Of a stretch of 64,000 nucleotides of DNA, positions 32,076-41,191 are shown piece after piece. Position numbers and translations under genes: made by a program. Origin of the DNA: Micromonospora yangpuensis. Lineage in GTDB: Bacteria; Actinomycetota; Actinomycetes; Mycobacteriales; Micromonosporaceae. Within the stretch, counting starts at the first letter, position 1. The number at the start of each line of letters is the position of its first letter. Under the pieces are notes generated by a model. The model ran no database searches. It had not been told where the DNA came from and was given only the letters and a program-made list of their open reading frames with translations. The stretch spans positions 1,488,001 through 1,552,000 of the forward strand of contig NZ_FMIA01000002.1 of assembly GCF_900091615.1 (NCBI RefSeq), in the 5' to 3' direction.

Positions 32076-33197
32076 ATGGGTGGTTTCCCCCTGCGCATCC
32101 TCATCGTCGGCGCGGGCATCGCCGGCCTTGCCGTGGCCCGGGCGCTGCGGATGGTGGGCCTACGACCCGACGTCACCGAGAAGCTGCCGCCCGCCGGGTA
32201 CGCCGACAGCGGCCTCTACCTGCCGGGCAACGCGGCCCGCGCGCTGCGTCGCCTCGGCCTGGACGGTCCGGTACGTCCGCTCGGGCAGCTCATCCACCGG
32301 CAACGGTTCCTCGACGTCGCCGGCGACCCGCTCTGTGAGGTGCACCTCGGTGCCCTCTGGGCCGGGGTGGGCGAGTGCCGCGCCCTGCCCCGCGCCGAGC
32401 TGCACCGGGTGCTGCTCACCGGTGCCGGCGGTGAGGTCCGGTACGGCGTCGAGGTCGGCGGGATCGACCTGCTGCCCGACGGGGTCGGGGTCACCTTCAC
32501 CGACGGCGGCACCGCCGAGTACGACCTGCTGATCGGCGCGGACGGGTCGGGCTCGTCGATCCGGTCCATCGCCGCCCTGGGCGGTCCGGCCCGGCCGGCC
32601 GGTCAGGTGGTCTACCGGGGTGTGGTCCGGGGTGGCCCCCGGATCACCGAGTGGACCGCCCTGCTCGGCCAGCGGGCCAGCTTCCTGGTGATGCCGATCG
32701 GGGGCGGGCGGCTGTACTGCTACGCCGACGAGGCCGGCACCGAACTGCCGGCCGACCCCGGGGCCCGGCTGCGGGAGCTCTTCGAGCCCTACGGATCGCC
32801 GGTGCCGAAGTTGCTCGACGCCCTCGACGAGGTGTGCGCGGAGCGTACCGACGAGGTGGACCTGGGCCGCTGGTCACACGGCCGGGTGGTGCTGGTCGGC
32901 GACGCCGCGCACGCCACCGCGCCGACCCTGTCCCAGGGCGCGGCGATGGCCCTGGAGGACGCCGTGGTGCTCGCCGAGTCGCTCTCCGGCACCGCGTCGG
33001 CCACCGCCGGTGGCGTCGAGGCGGCCCTGGCCCGGTACGAGAGCCGACGTCGGCCGCGTACCCGGTGGGTGCGGGACCGGACCCGGGACCGTAACCGGAC
33101 CCGCGACGTCTCGCCGGCGCTGCGGGATCCGCTGCTCCGCGGTCGCGGCGGGCGGATCTTCGGCGAGCACTACCGACTGCTGGTGGACCCGCTGTGA
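32076..33197 (+). CDS. FAD-dependent monooxygenase (PHBH-type)
   Basis: A 373-residue cytosolic flavoprotein. The N-terminal ADP-binding motif is LIVGAGIAGLAVARAL. The mid-protein DG motif is LIGADGSGSSIR, and the second FAD motif is GDAAHATAPTLSQGAAMALEDA. These are the three fingerprints of group A aromatic hydroxylases. At 373 residues it is a minimal-length member. The C-terminus is Arg-rich (RRRPRTRWVRDRTRDRNRTRD). The substrate is not known; such enzymes hydroxylate phenols or act in secondary metabolism. Start ATG 32076; GGAGG lies 11 nt upstream, which is somewhat far. ctaD follows after 140 nt. Confidence 0.9.
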   Translation: MGGFPLRILIVGAGIAGLAVARALRMVGLRPDVTEKLPPAGYADSGLYLPGNAARALRRLGLDGPVRPLGQLIHRQRFLDVAGDPLCEVHLGALWAGVGECRALPRAELHRVLLTGAGGEVRYGVEVGGIDLLPDGVGVTFTDGGTAEYDLLIGADGSGSSIRSIAALGGPARPAGQVVYRGVVRGGPRITEWTALLGQRASFLVMPIGGGRLYCYADEAGTELPADPGARLRELFEPYGSPVPKLLDALDEVCAERTDEVDLGRWSHGRVVLVGDAAHATAPTLSQGAAMALEDAVVLAESLSGTASATAGGVEAALARYESRRRPRTRWVRDRTRDRNRTRDVSPALRDPLLRGRGGRIFGEHYRLLVDPL

Positions 33198-33275
33198 CCG
33201 GTGCCGGCGCGCGCCGTGTCGTGGCCCGCCCCCCGACCGGCTGTTCCGACCTGCTGGGGACTATCCTCCATGCGG

Positions 33276-33341
33276 ATGACGGCTCGCAGATCACCAGCGC
33301 GTAGCCGAGCGGGACAACCGAGAACCGGAGGCCATTCGTGA
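33276..33341 (+). CDS. Possible 21-codon leader ORF overlapping ctaD start
   Basis: ATG 33276 opens [19 protein letters not shown] plus two residues and stops at the TGA that overlaps the ctaD start codon as GTGA. A -10-like TATCCT (33262-33267) lies 8 nt before the ATG, close to a leaderless layout. An in-frame ATG also lies at 33270. The ctaD ribosome site is inside this ORF. It may be chance; translation is not shown. Confidence 0.25.
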   Translation: MTARRSPARSRAGQPRTGGHS

Positions 33342-35098
33342 CCACCGTCGCACCCAAGCCGGTCGTGACCCGGCCCTGGCCGGTCCGAGAGCCGGTCAAG
33401 GGGTCGGCCCTCGCGCGGCTGCTGCGGTCCACGGACGCGAAGCAGATCGGGATCATGTACATGATCACGGCGTTCGTGTTCTTCATGATCGGCGGCGTGA
33501 TGGCCCTGGTCATGCGGGCCGAGCTGGCCGTACCCGGCATGCAGATCGTGTCGCCGGAGCAGTACAACCAGCTCTTCACCATGCACGGCACGATCATGTT
33601 GCTCTTCTTCGCGACGCCTATCGTGTTCGCCTTCGCGAACTACATCGTGCCGATCCAGGTCGGCGCGCCGGACGTCTCCTTCCCCCGGCTGAACAGCTTC
33701 GCCTACTGGCTGTACCTGTTCGGCGGCACGATCGCGATGGGTGGCTTCCTCACCCCCGGTGGCGCCGCCGACTTCGGCTGGTTCGCGTACGCGCCGTTGA
33801 GCAGCGTCGAGCACTCGCCGGGCGTGGGCGCCAACATGTGGATCGTCGGCCTGGCCATCTCCGGTCTGGGCACCATCCTCGGCGCGGTGAACATGATCAC
33901 CACGATCCTGACCCTGCGCGCCCCCGGCATGACCATGTTCCGGATGCCGATCTTCACCTGGAACATCCTGGTCACCAGCCTGCTGGTGATCCTGGTCTTC
34001 CCGCTGCTGGCCGCCGCGCTCTTCGCGCTCGCCGCGGACCGCATCCTCGGCGCCCACGTGTACTCCCCGGAGACCGGCGGGCCGATGCTCTGGCAGCACC
34101 TGTTCTGGTTCTTCGGCCACCCCGAGGTGTACATCGTCGCGCTGCCGTTCTTCGGCATCATCAGCGAGGTCATCCCGGTCTTCTCCCGCAAGCCGATCTT
34201 CGGCTACAAGGGTCTGGTCGCCGCGACCATCGCCATCGCCGCCCTGTCGATGAGCGTCTGGGCGCACCACATGTTCGCCACCGGTCAGGTACTGCTGCCG
34301 TTCTTCAGCTTCCTGAGCTTCCTGATCGCGGTGCCCACCGGGATGAAGTTCTTCAACTGGATCGGCACCATGTGGCGCGGCCAGATCAGCTTCGAGACGC
34401 CCATGCTCTGGGCGATCGGCTTCCTGGTGACGTTCCTCTTCGGTGGCCTGACCGGCGTGCTGCTGGCCAGCCCGCCGCTGGACTTCCACGTCTCGGACTC
34501 GTACTTCGTCGTCGCGCACTTCCACTACGTGCTCTTCGGCACCATCGTCTTCGCCGTCTTCTCCGGCATCTACTTCTGGTTCCCGAAGATGTTCGGCCGG
34601 ATGCTCGACGAGCGCCTCGGCAAGGTGCACTTCTGGCTGACCATGGTCGGCTTCCACACCACCTTCCTGGTGCAGCACTGGCTCGGCAACGAGGGCATGC
34701 CCCGGCGGTACGCCGACTACCTGCCCGGTGACGGCTTCACCACGCTGAACATCATCTCCACCATCGGCGCGTTCATCACCGGTATCTCCACGCTGCCGTT
34801 CATCTACAACTGCTGGAAGTCGTACAAGGCCGGCCCGGTGGTCGAGGTCGAGGACCCGTGGGGCCACGGCAACTCGCTGGAGTGGGCGACCAGCTCGCCG
34901 CCGCCGCTGCGCAACTTCGACAAGATGCCCCGGATCCGTTCCGAGCGGCCGGCGTTCGACTACAAGTTCCCCGAGCTGGCCGCCGGTGGCCAGTCGCTGG
35001 CCGGCCCGCCCGAGGGCGGTGCCAAGCCGCTGACCAGTGAGGTCAACGGTGGTGCCAGCTACCAGGAGGACACCTCGGCGGACCTCGACCAGCGCTGA
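33338..35098 (+). CDS. ctaD: Cytochrome c oxidase subunit I (aa3 type)
   Basis: The catalytic membrane subunit of the aa3 oxidase, 586 residues, twelve helices. It reduces oxygen to water and pumps protons. Heme ligand His in FTMHGTIM, CuB region [10 protein letters not shown] (His-Tyr pair), HHMFATG and HFHYVLFG are all in place. Start: GTG 33338 with GGAGG six bases upstream. The C-terminal 60 residues after the last helix form a soluble tail ([19 protein letters not shown]), as usual in actinobacteria. The other oxidase genes (ctaC, ctaE, ctaF) are not in the window, so this copy stands alone. Confidence 0.97.
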   Translation: MTTVAPKPVVTRPWPVREPVKGSALARLLRSTDAKQIGIMYMITAFVFFMIGGVMALVMRAELAVPGMQIVSPEQYNQLFTMHGTIMLLFFATPIVFAFANYIVPIQVGAPDVSFPRLNSFAYWLYLFGGTIAMGGFLTPGGAADFGWFAYAPLSSVEHSPGVGANMWIVGLAISGLGTILGAVNMITTILTLRAPGMTMFRMPIFTWNILVTSLLVILVFPLLAAALFALAADRILGAHVYSPETGGPMLWQHLFWFFGHPEVYIVALPFFGIISEVIPVFSRKPIFGYKGLVAATIAIAALSMSVWAHHMFATGQVLLPFFSFLSFLIAVPTGMKFFNWIGTMWRGQISFETPMLWAIGFLVTFLFGGLTGVLLASPPLDFHVSDSYFVVAHFHYVLFGTIVFAVFSGIYFWFPKMFGRMLDERLGKVHFWLTMVGFHTTFLVQHWLGNEGMPRRYADYLPGDGFTTLNIISTIGAFITGISTLPFIYNCWKSYKAGPVVEVEDPWGHGNSLEWATSSPPPLRNFDKMPRIRSERPAFDYKFPELAAGGQSLAGPPEGGAKPLTSEVNGGASYQEDTSADLDQR

Positions 35099-35110
35099 CC
35101 GACCGCCGTA

Positions 35111-35148
35111 CGACGGGCGCCGCACCCATCCGGGTACGGCGCCCGTCG
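35111..35148. terminator. Terminator between ctaD and propeller lipoprotein
   Basis: Arms CGACGGGCGCCG and complement with an inner ACCC/GGGT stem and ATCC loop. It separates convergent genes. Confidence 0.85.
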
Positions 35149-35163
35149 CCGTCTGCGTCGGGC

Positions 35164-36726
35164 TCAGCCGGACCGGCCCAGGCTGACCAGTACCGCGTTG
35201 CGGTACAGCAGCAGCGGCTCGCCGGTGCCGTCCAGCCGGACCAGCATGATCTGGCTGCCGAGGGCGCGCGCCCGGGTGCCCCCGCCCGGCTGCAGCGACA
35301 CCAGCAGGTGTCCGCCGTCCGGGGTGGGCAGCAGGTGCGACACCACCTGGTCGGGGCCCGCCCCGGTCGACAACTCGGTCTCCCGGCCGTCCGCGCCGCG
35401 GGCCATCAGCGGGTCGTTGCGGAGGCCACCGGCACCGTCGTCGAGCCGGTGGAGCAGCCGGCCGTCCGGTAAGGCCGGGCCGGGCCGGGCACCGGCGCGG
35501 GCGGCCACGACCCGACCCCGCGCGTCCAGGCTCAGCACCTGCCCACCCGGCGCGAGGGTGATCGCGCCGTCGGCCACCCGGGCGGCGTCGGCCTCGAACC
35601 GTTGCACCTGGCCGCCGTCCCCGACAGCCGAGGCCCCCGTCAGCCGGGCCGCCGCCAGGTCGACGCTCCACAACCGGACCGGCCGGACCTGCCGCGGCTG
35701 CGGGCCGACCAGCTCGGCCAGTAGGGCGTGGTCGCCGGTCACCAGCGCCGTCAGATATCCGGTGGGACGGCCCGCCCCCGTCACCTGGCGTACGTCGCCG
35801 CTGGCGAGGTCCAGGATCACGATGCGGTACCCCTCGGCCGGCTGGACGACCAGGGCGCGGGTGCCGTCCGGGGTGAAGGCGACGTGGCCGACCGGGGCGA
35901 GCAGGTCCCGCACGGTCCCCTCCAGGCCGATCAGGCTCAACCGGCGCTGCCCGTCGACGATCCGCAGGTGGGCGAAACCGGCCGGGCCGACCGCGCCGTC
36001 CGGCTCACCCCGGGCCAGCTCGACCCCGGTCGACCTGGCGACGCCGGTACGGGTGTCGACCACGCTCACCCGCCGGGTGCCGGTCTCGGTGACGAACAGG
36101 TGCCGGCCGTCGGCGGTGGCGCCGAACGGCGTACCGGCGACGGTGACCGGTGGGCTCGGCACCCCGGTGCTCAGGTCGACCGCGCCCCACTGCCCGGTGT
36201 GGCTGACCGACCAGAGCAGGCCACCGGTCGACCCGGCGTGGCAGCGGGCCTCCACGGCGGGCTGCCGGACCTGCCCGTCGGCGCGTACCACCAGGCACCG
36301 GTTGCCGGTGACGGCCAGCCCGGCACCGACCGGGGTGACCGTGCGTACCGAGCTGTGGTCGGGCAGTTCGGTGTCGCGTACCCGGCCGTCGGCGACGAAG
36401 GCGTCCCGGGGGTCCTCGGCCAGCCCCCGGGCCACGGTCGGGCCCAGCGGATCGCCGAGTGCCACCTCGACGTGCCGGCGCGTCGGTGCCACCCCGGTCA
36501 GCTCGGCGCCGAACCGCTCGACCTGGTACAACCCGTGCAGGTCGGACCGCCGGTCGTCGGCCACCGAACCGAGCAGGACGGCCGGACCCAGGCCGGTGAC
36601 CTCGGCGGGCAGCTCGCCCACCCGGACCGGGCCGCGGTCCTCCGCCGGCCCGGAGCAGGCCACCACCCCACCCACCCCGACCGCCAGGAACACCGCCACC
36701 ACACCTCTGCCACGCATGACGGACAT
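35164..36726 (-). CDS. Lipoprotein with beta-propeller-like repeats, function unknown
   Basis: A 520-residue exported lipoprotein. After MRGRGVVAVFLAVGVGG comes VVAC, a lipobox, then a Glu/Gly/Pro tether. The body has repeated blade-like strands such as ADGRHLFVTETGTRRVSVVDTR, FTPDGTRALVVQP and LPTPDGGHLLVSL, as in YVTN/WD40-type propellers. It probably binds a ligand or partner outside the cell; no enzyme motif is seen. Two near starts are possible, ATG 36726 and ATG 36717; the second puts the charged residues closer to the hydrophobic run. It is downstream of the MFS gene but 180 nt away. Confidence 0.78.
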   Translation of the reverse strand: MSVMRGRGVVAVFLAVGVGGVVACSGPAEDRGPVRVGELPAEVTGLGPAVLLGSVADDRRSDLHGLYQVERFGAELTGVAPTRRHVEVALGDPLGPTVARGLAEDPRDAFVADGRVRDTELPDHSSVRTVTPVGAGLAVTGNRCLVVRADGQVRQPAVEARCHAGSTGGLLWSVSHTGQWGAVDLSTGVPSPPVTVAGTPFGATADGRHLFVTETGTRRVSVVDTRTGVARSTGVELARGEPDGAVGPAGFAHLRIVDGQRRLSLIGLEGTVRDLLAPVGHVAFTPDGTRALVVQPAEGYRIVILDLASGDVRQVTGAGRPTGYLTALVTGDHALLAELVGPQPRQVRPVRLWSVDLAAARLTGASAVGDGGQVQRFEADAARVADGAITLAPGGQVLSLDARGRVVAARAGARPGPALPDGRLLHRLDDGAGGLRNDPLMARGADGRETELSTGAGPDQVVSHLLPTPDGGHLLVSLQPGGGTRARALGSQIMLVRLDGTGEPLLLYRNAVLVSLGRSG

Positions 36727-36785
36727 GGTGCTGGTTGCCGGCAACCCCGTCCACCGGAGCAGCGAACCGGCGGGCCCGTTGACCC

Positions 36786-36918
36786 CCATGGGCGGGCCGG
36801 TGGGTCGCGTTGGGTGGGCCGGTGGGTCGCGTGGGGCGGGCCGGGCGGGTCGCGCTGGGTGGGGCAGACGGCTCAGCGGGTCGCGGTGGGTGGGGCAGAC
36901 GGCTCAGTGGGTCGCGGC
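36786..36918. repeat. Low-complexity block with 31-bp stop-codon duplication
   Basis: GGGTGGGGCAGACGGCTCAG starts at 36857 and again at 36888 (31-bp period). The second copy holds the stop of the leftward MFS gene (TCA 36904-36906) and the first copies that stop 31 nt beyond. From 36786 to 36856 three looser 22-bp GGCGGGCCGGTGGGTCGCG units follow. Confidence 0.85.
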
Positions 36919-38121
36919 GAGGGCGTCGGTCTTCTCATCCGCCACCGGCGGACCGGTCCGGCGGCGGCGCAGCTCCACCGGCAGGACGACGAGCGCGACG
37001 AGTAGGCCGATCCCGCCGGTCACCACGAAGCCCCACGGCGGCGAGGTGCGGTCGATGACCAGCCCGGCCAGGGGCGCGCCGACGGCGATGCCGACCGTCA
37101 CCGCCGAACCCTGCAGCCCCATCGCCTCCCCCCGCACCTCCGCCGGGGCGAGCCGGCTGACCAGGTCGGAGGTGGCGGCCAGGGTGGGCGCGCAGAGCAG
37201 CCCGGCCGGGATCAACGCCAGGCAGAGCAACCACCAGTACCCCCCGCCGAGCCCCACCGGAATGGTGCAGAGGCTCAGCGCGGCCAGCAACGCCAGCGGC
37301 GAGAAGGACCGGCTGACCGCGCCGTAGGCGAAGCCGCCGACCAGCGAGGCGACCGCCCAGACCGCCAGGACCAGACCGGTCCAGCCGACCGCACCACTCT
37401 CGCGCAGCACGGCGACCACCGCGACGTCGGTACCCCCGAGGACCAGGGTGGCGGCGGCGCTGACGGCGAAGACGGCGAGCAGGCGGGGGGTCAGCCACTG
37501 CCGGCGGGGCACCCGGCGGGCCGGCGCGGCCGTCTCGCCGGCGCTGCGGATCGGCGGGTTGAGCAGCCAGAGCAGGATGCCGGAGGCGACCAGCCCGGCA
37601 CCGACGAACCAGAGCGTGCTCCGGGCCGAGATCGTGGTGGCCGCCGCGACGGCCAGCGCCGGGCCGATCATGAACGACAGCTCGGTGGACATCGAGTCCA
37701 GCGCGTACGCCGGGCGGCGGCCCTCGGGCGGCACGAGCGCGGCGATCGACTGGCGGATCACCGAGAAGATCGGCAGGGCCAGCAGCCCGGCGACGAACGC
37801 CGTCACGAGCAGTACCGGGTAGGGCAGGGCCGGTGCGGTGGACCAGAACAACGCCTCGGCGACCGTGGTGAGGGCCAGCACCGGGCGCAGACCGTGCCTG
37901 TCGATCAGCCGACCCAGTAGCGGGTTGCCGACCGCCGCCCCGACCGTGATCGCCGCACCCACCAGCCCGGCCGCGCCGTAGCCGCGGCCGAGGTCCAGCA
38001 CCACGTAGAAGGTGAGGGTCACGCCGGTGGCGGTGATCGGCACCCGGGCGAGCACCGACACCGCCAGCAGCGACCGGAGACCGGGCAGGGCGAGTGCCTC
38101 CCGGTAAGGCTTCATGTTCAT
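36904..38121 (-). CDS. MFS transporter
   Basis: A 405-residue major facilitator protein with twelve predicted helices and a central cytosolic loop (RSAGETAAPARRVPRRQWL). Motif A is present as GRLIDRHGLRPVLAL after helix 2, and FMIGPALAVAAAT resembles the motif C helix of drug exporters. It is probably an efflux pump; the substrate is unknown. Start: ATG 38121, with GGAGG 11 bases upstream; MKPY at 38115 is possible. The gene lies 64 nt after pncA in the same direction and may be read from the pncB promoter. Its stop region is tandemly duplicated. Confidence 0.9.
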   Translation of the reverse strand: MNMKPYREALALPGLRSLLAVSVLARVPITATGVTLTFYVVLDLGRGYGAAGLVGAAITVGAAVGNPLLGRLIDRHGLRPVLALTTVAEALFWSTAPALPYPVLLVTAFVAGLLALPIFSVIRQSIAALVPPEGRRPAYALDSMSTELSFMIGPALAVAAATTISARSTLWFVGAGLVASGILLWLLNPPIRSAGETAAPARRVPRRQWLTPRLLAVFAVSAAATLVLGGTDVAVVAVLRESGAVGWTGLVLAVWAVASLVGGFAYGAVSRSFSPLALLAALSLCTIPVGLGGGYWWLLCLALIPAGLLCAPTLAATSDLVSRLAPAEVRGEAMGLQGSAVTVGIAVGAPLAGLVIDRTSPPWGFVVTGGIGLLVALVVLPVELRRRRTGPPVADEKTDALAATH

Positions 38122-38185
38122 CGTGGTCCGTACCTCCGGGCGACATCTTCGACCCCGGGTGCGACAGACACCACTCAATTGTCGG

Positions 38186-38767
38186 TTAAGCGCTGCGGAT
38201 CACAGGCGCCCCGCGCATGGTCACCCCGGCGCCCTCCATCGCCCGCAGGGCCACGTCGGTGGTGGCCGGTGCCACGGCGGCGGTCAGGTCGAGCAGCACG
38301 GTGGTGGCGAACCCCTCCCGGGCCGCGTCCAGGGCGGTGGCCCGGACGCAGTGGTCGGTGGCGATCCCCACCACGTCGACCCGGTCCACGTCGCGTCGCC
38401 GCAGCCAGTCCGCCAGGCCCTCGCCGTCGGCCGCGTGCCCCTCGAAACCGGAGTACGCCGCGGCGTACTCGCCCTTGTGGAAGACCGCCTCCACCCGCCC
38501 GGTGTGCAGCTCCGGATGGAACTCGGAGCCGGCGGTGCCGACCACGCAGTGCCGGGGCCAGGAGTCGATGAAGTCCGGATCGTCGCTGAAGTGGGAGCCG
38601 GGGTCGACGTGGTAGTCCTTGGTCGCCACCACGTGGTCCCAACGGTCCGGCTCGGCGGCGAGCAGCCGGGAGATCCCGGCCGCCACCCCGGCCCCGCCGG
38701 TCACCGCGAGGGAACCGCCCTCGCAGAAGTCGTTCTGCACGTCCACGATGATCAACGCACTACCCAT
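38186..38767 (-). CDS. pncA: Nicotinamidase
   Basis: A 193-residue enzyme that hydrolyses nicotinamide to nicotinate and ammonia in NAD salvage; it also activates pyrazinamide in related bacteria. The catalytic triad is Asp in IIVDVQNDF, Lys in VFHKGEY and Cys in GIATDHCVRATA. Metal ligands lie in DYHVDPGSHF. The ATG at 38767 follows GGAAGGAACATCCG. The product nicotinate is the substrate of PncB, whose gene lies 43 nt upstream in the same direction, so the pair forms a salvage operon. Confidence 0.96.
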   Translation of the reverse strand: MGSALIIVDVQNDFCEGGSLAVTGGAGVAAGISRLLAAEPDRWDHVVATKDYHVDPGSHFSDDPDFIDSWPRHCVVGTAGSEFHPELHTGRVEAVFHKGEYAAAYSGFEGHAADGEGLADWLRRRDVDRVDVVGIATDHCVRATALDAAREGFATTVLLDLTAAVAPATTDVALRAMEGAGVTMRGAPVIRSA

Positions 38768-38793
38768 CGGATGTTCCTTCCACGTTCGCGGGG

Positions 38794-38825
38794 GTCAGCT
38801 CACGGGTACGTCAGCTCGTGGGTAC
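38794..38825. repeat. 16-bp tandem duplication covering the pncB stop
   Basis: GTCAGCTCACGGGTAC (38794) and GTCAGCTCGTGGGTAC (38810). The second contains the pncB stop (TCA 38811-38813) and the first repeats it 16 nt downstream in another frame. Confidence 0.85.
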
Positions 38826-40097
38826 GACCGTCACCGGGACCGCCGGATCACCGGCGGAGAGCTTCAGCCCCTCCCAGGGGATGGAGATCAGGCACTGCCG
38901 CAGGTGCTCGCGGGACTCGTCAAGCGACACCGGCTCGGCGGGCTCGCCACCGGCGACGTACGTGCGCTGCAGCAGCCGGTCGTTGGGCTGCCGGTCCGGC
39001 ACGCCCTGCGGCACGACGACCTCCTCGGTGGCGGTGCCGGTCGGCTTGTGCCGCCGGACGGCCACCTTACGTCCGCCGATCGTCGACTTGTGCTCGGACC
39101 GCTTCACCACCGGCCGTCCCTCGACCTCGACCAGCTTGTAGACCAGGCTGGCGGTGGGCGCGCCGGAGCCGGTGACCACCGAGGTGCCGGCACCGTACAT
39201 GTCCACCGGCTCGGCGGCGAGCGCGGCGATGGCGTACTCGTCGAGGTCACCCGAGACGATGATCTTGGTCTCGGTGGCGCCCAGCGAGTCCAGCAGCTCG
39301 CGCGACTGGTGGGCGATGACCGCCAGGTCACCGGAGTCGATCCGGACCGCCCGCAGCTGCGGCCCGGCCACCTCGATCGCGTTGCGGATGCCCTGGCTGA
39401 TGTCGTACGTGTCGACCAGCAGCGTGGTGTCCCGGCCCAGCGAGGCGACCTGCGAGGCGAACGCGGTCTTCTCGTCGGTGTGCAGCAGGGTGAAGGCGTG
39501 CGCGGCGGTGCCCGCGGTGGGGATGCCGTAGCGCCGGCCGGCGGCGAGGTTGGAGGTGAACCGGAACCCGGCCAGATAGGCGGAGCGGGCGGCGGCCACC
39601 GCGGCCTCCTCGTGTGCCCGGCGGGAGCCCATCTCGATAAGTGCCCGGCCCCGGGCGGCGGTGACCATGCGGGCCGCCGCGGCGGCCACCGCGCAGTCGT
39701 GGTTGAGCACCGACAGCACCAGCGTCTCCAGCACCACGCACTCGGCGAACCCGCCGGAGACGGTGAGGATCGGGGAGCCGGGGAAGAACAGCTCCCCCTC
39801 GGCGTACCCCTCGATGTCGCCGGTGAAGCGGTAACCGGCCAGCCAGGCGGCAGCAGCCTCGTCGACCACCCCGGTGCGGCGCAGGAAGTCGATCTCGTCG
39901 GCGTCGAAGCGGAAGTCCCGGATCAGCTCGATCAGGCGGGCGGTGCCGGCGACCACGCCGTAGCGCCGGCCGGTGGGCAGGCGGCGGCTGAACACCTCGA
40001 AGACGCAGGGCCGGTCGGCGGTGCCGTCCCGCAACGCGGCGCTGACCATGGTCAGCTCGTAGTGGTCGGTCAGCAGCGCGGGGCGAAAGGTGCTCAC
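38811..40097 (-). CDS. pncB: Nicotinate phosphoribosyltransferase
   Basis: A 428-residue enzyme joining nicotinate to PRPP to form nicotinate mononucleotide. Family motifs: [15 protein letters not shown] at the start, the substrate segment [13 protein letters not shown], phosphate-binding [16 protein letters not shown] and [12 protein letters not shown]. The activation His lies in the [14 protein letters not shown] region. The GTG at 40097 has a leaderless promoter (TAGGCT seven bases upstream). It is divergent from clpS, the same arrangement as in mycobacteria, and forms an operon with pncA. Confidence 0.96.
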   Translation of the reverse strand: MSTFRPALLTDHYELTMVSAALRDGTADRPCVFEVFSRRLPTGRRYGVVAGTARLIELIRDFRFDADEIDFLRRTGVVDEAAAAWLAGYRFTGDIEGYAEGELFFPGSPILTVSGGFAECVVLETLVLSVLNHDCAVAAAAARMVTAARGRALIEMGSRRAHEEAAVAAARSAYLAGFRFTSNLAAGRRYGIPTAGTAAHAFTLLHTDEKTAFASQVASLGRDTTLLVDTYDISQGIRNAIEVAGPQLRAVRIDSGDLAVIAHQSRELLDSLGATETKIIVSGDLDEYAIAALAAEPVDMYGAGTSVVTGSGAPTASLVYKLVEVEGRPVVKRSEHKSTIGGRKVAVRRHKPTGTATEEVVVPQGVPDRQPNDRLLQRTYVAGGEPAEPVSLDESREHLRQCLISIPWEGLKLSAGDPAVPVTVVPTS

Positions 40098-40104
40098 GTA
40101 CCCC

Positions 40105-40110
40105 AGCCTA
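40105..40110 (-). promoter_or_regulatory. -10 box TAGGCT of pncB, leaderless
   Basis: Leftward TAGGCT, spacer GGGGTAC, then GTG 40097. Confidence 0.65.
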
Positions 40111-40281
40111 GAGTTCCTCCGGTCGTCGTGCCGACCGGGCTGCGTACGGGTGGTCGTGCTGGTCAGGGCCCTGCCAGCGGCGTCGGGCGGGGAGCACCGG
40201 GCGGTCGCGCACGGTGCTGGTCCGCTCCCGCCCGGCGTTCCGGTTCATCGGTTCGTCACTTCCGGTGGCACGATGGGGGGC

Positions 40282-40572
40282 ATGGCGGCTCCACAGGTTG
40301 CACCGGTCGAGACGACGGACACCGAAGAGGTGCCCGCTTCCGACCGGCCATGGGTGACGATCGTCTGGGATGACCCGGTCAACCTGATGACGTACGTCAC
40401 CTGGGTTTTCCAGAAGCTCTTCGGATACAGCCGGGAGAGGGCCGAGCAACTGATGTTGGACGTGCACCACAAGGGGCGGGCGGTGGTCTCCAGCGGGGCC
40501 CGGGAACGGATGGAGCACGACGCGGCGCAACTGCACGCGTACGGCCTGTGGGCGACGGTGGAGCGCGCGTGA
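40282..40572 (+). CDS. clpS: ATP-dependent Clp protease adaptor
   Basis: A 96-residue adaptor that binds N-end-rule substrates and hands them to ClpC/ClpA. The conserved [20 protein letters not shown] and the [19 protein letters not shown] helix, with the ligand-binding Asp and His positions, are clear. The N-terminal 20 residues form the flexible extension that inserts into the Clp pore. ATG 40282 lies 7 nt after CACGAT, a possible weak -10 box. The DUF2017 gene overlaps its stop (GTGA), as is usual in actinobacteria. Confidence 0.95.
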   Translation: MAAPQVAPVETTDTEEVPASDRPWVTIVWDDPVNLMTYVTWVFQKLFGYSRERAEQLMLDVHHKGRAVVSSGARERMEHDAAQLHAYGLWATVERA

Positions 40573-41069
40573 GCATGTTCCGTCGCCGGGAGGACCGCTA
40601 CGTGGCGACCTTCGCCGTGGACGAGGTGCGGGTGCTGCGCAAGGTGGCCTCGGAGGTGGTCGGCCTGCTCACCGACGGCTTCGACCACACCGACCCGGTC
40701 GTCGGCCGGCTCTTCCCCGAGGCGTACCCGGACGACCCGTCCGGCGCGGAGGAGTTCCGCCGGTACACCGAGGGGGACCTCAAGACGGCCAAGATCGACC
40801 AGGCCGGGGCGATCCTCGCCGCGCTGCCCGACGAGGCCGGTGGGGAGGTACGCCTGGACGCCGAGGCCGCCGAGGCGTGGCTGCGGGCGCTGAACGACGC
40901 CCGGCTGGCGATGGGCGTCCGGCTGGAGATCAAGGACGGCACCGACCTGGGCGAGGAACTGGACGAGGCGGTCGCCACCGACCCCAGCTCCTCCCGGGTG
41001 TTCCAGCTCTCCGTCTACGCCTACCTCGGCTACCTCCAGGAATCCCTCCTCCTAGCCCTCATCGACTAG
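40569..41069 (+). CDS. DUF2017 family protein
   Basis: A 166-residue helical protein of unknown function found next to clpS in many actinobacteria. Visible are [17 protein letters not shown] at the start, [26 protein letters not shown] and [18 protein letters not shown], all family features. Translation is coupled to clpS by a 4-nt GTGA overlap; an ATG two codons later is also possible. The constant pairing with clpS suggests a role in Clp-dependent proteolysis or its control, which is inference. Confidence 0.88.
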   Translation: MSMFRRREDRYVATFAVDEVRVLRKVASEVVGLLTDGFDHTDPVVGRLFPEAYPDDPSGAEEFRRYTEGDLKTAKIDQAGAILAALPDEAGGEVRLDAEAAEAWLRALNDARLAMGVRLEIKDGTDLGEELDEAVATDPSSSRVFQLSVYAYLGYLQESLLLALID

Positions 41070-41078
41070 CTGTGTGTG

Positions 41079-41159
41079 TAAGGAAGGGCCCCCTGTTAAC
41101 GCTTTCGGTAGAGAAGGGCACCCTTCTCACCAGCGGGCGTTAACAAGGGGCCCTTCCTT
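41079..41159. repeat. Dispersed hairpin repeat, copy B (complete form)
   Basis: Arms of 23 bp (41080-41102 and 41137-41159, one mismatch; AAGGAAGGGCCCCCTGTTAA...) enclose an inner GAGAAGGG-CA-CCCTTCTC hairpin. It lies between convergent genes. This is the most complete of three copies in the window. Confidence 0.9.
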
Positions 41160-41191
41160 CGCGCGGGGTGGGGGGTCGCGTGGGGTGGGGG

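Noticed and set aside
32076..33197. FAD monooxygenase as part of an antibiotic cluster
   Set aside because: Its neighbours are a cellulase and ctaD; no biosynthetic genes are linked.
33170..35671. An 833-codon open frame on the minus strand
   Set aside because: It is antisense to ctaD, with His/Asp/Glu-rich shadow composition.
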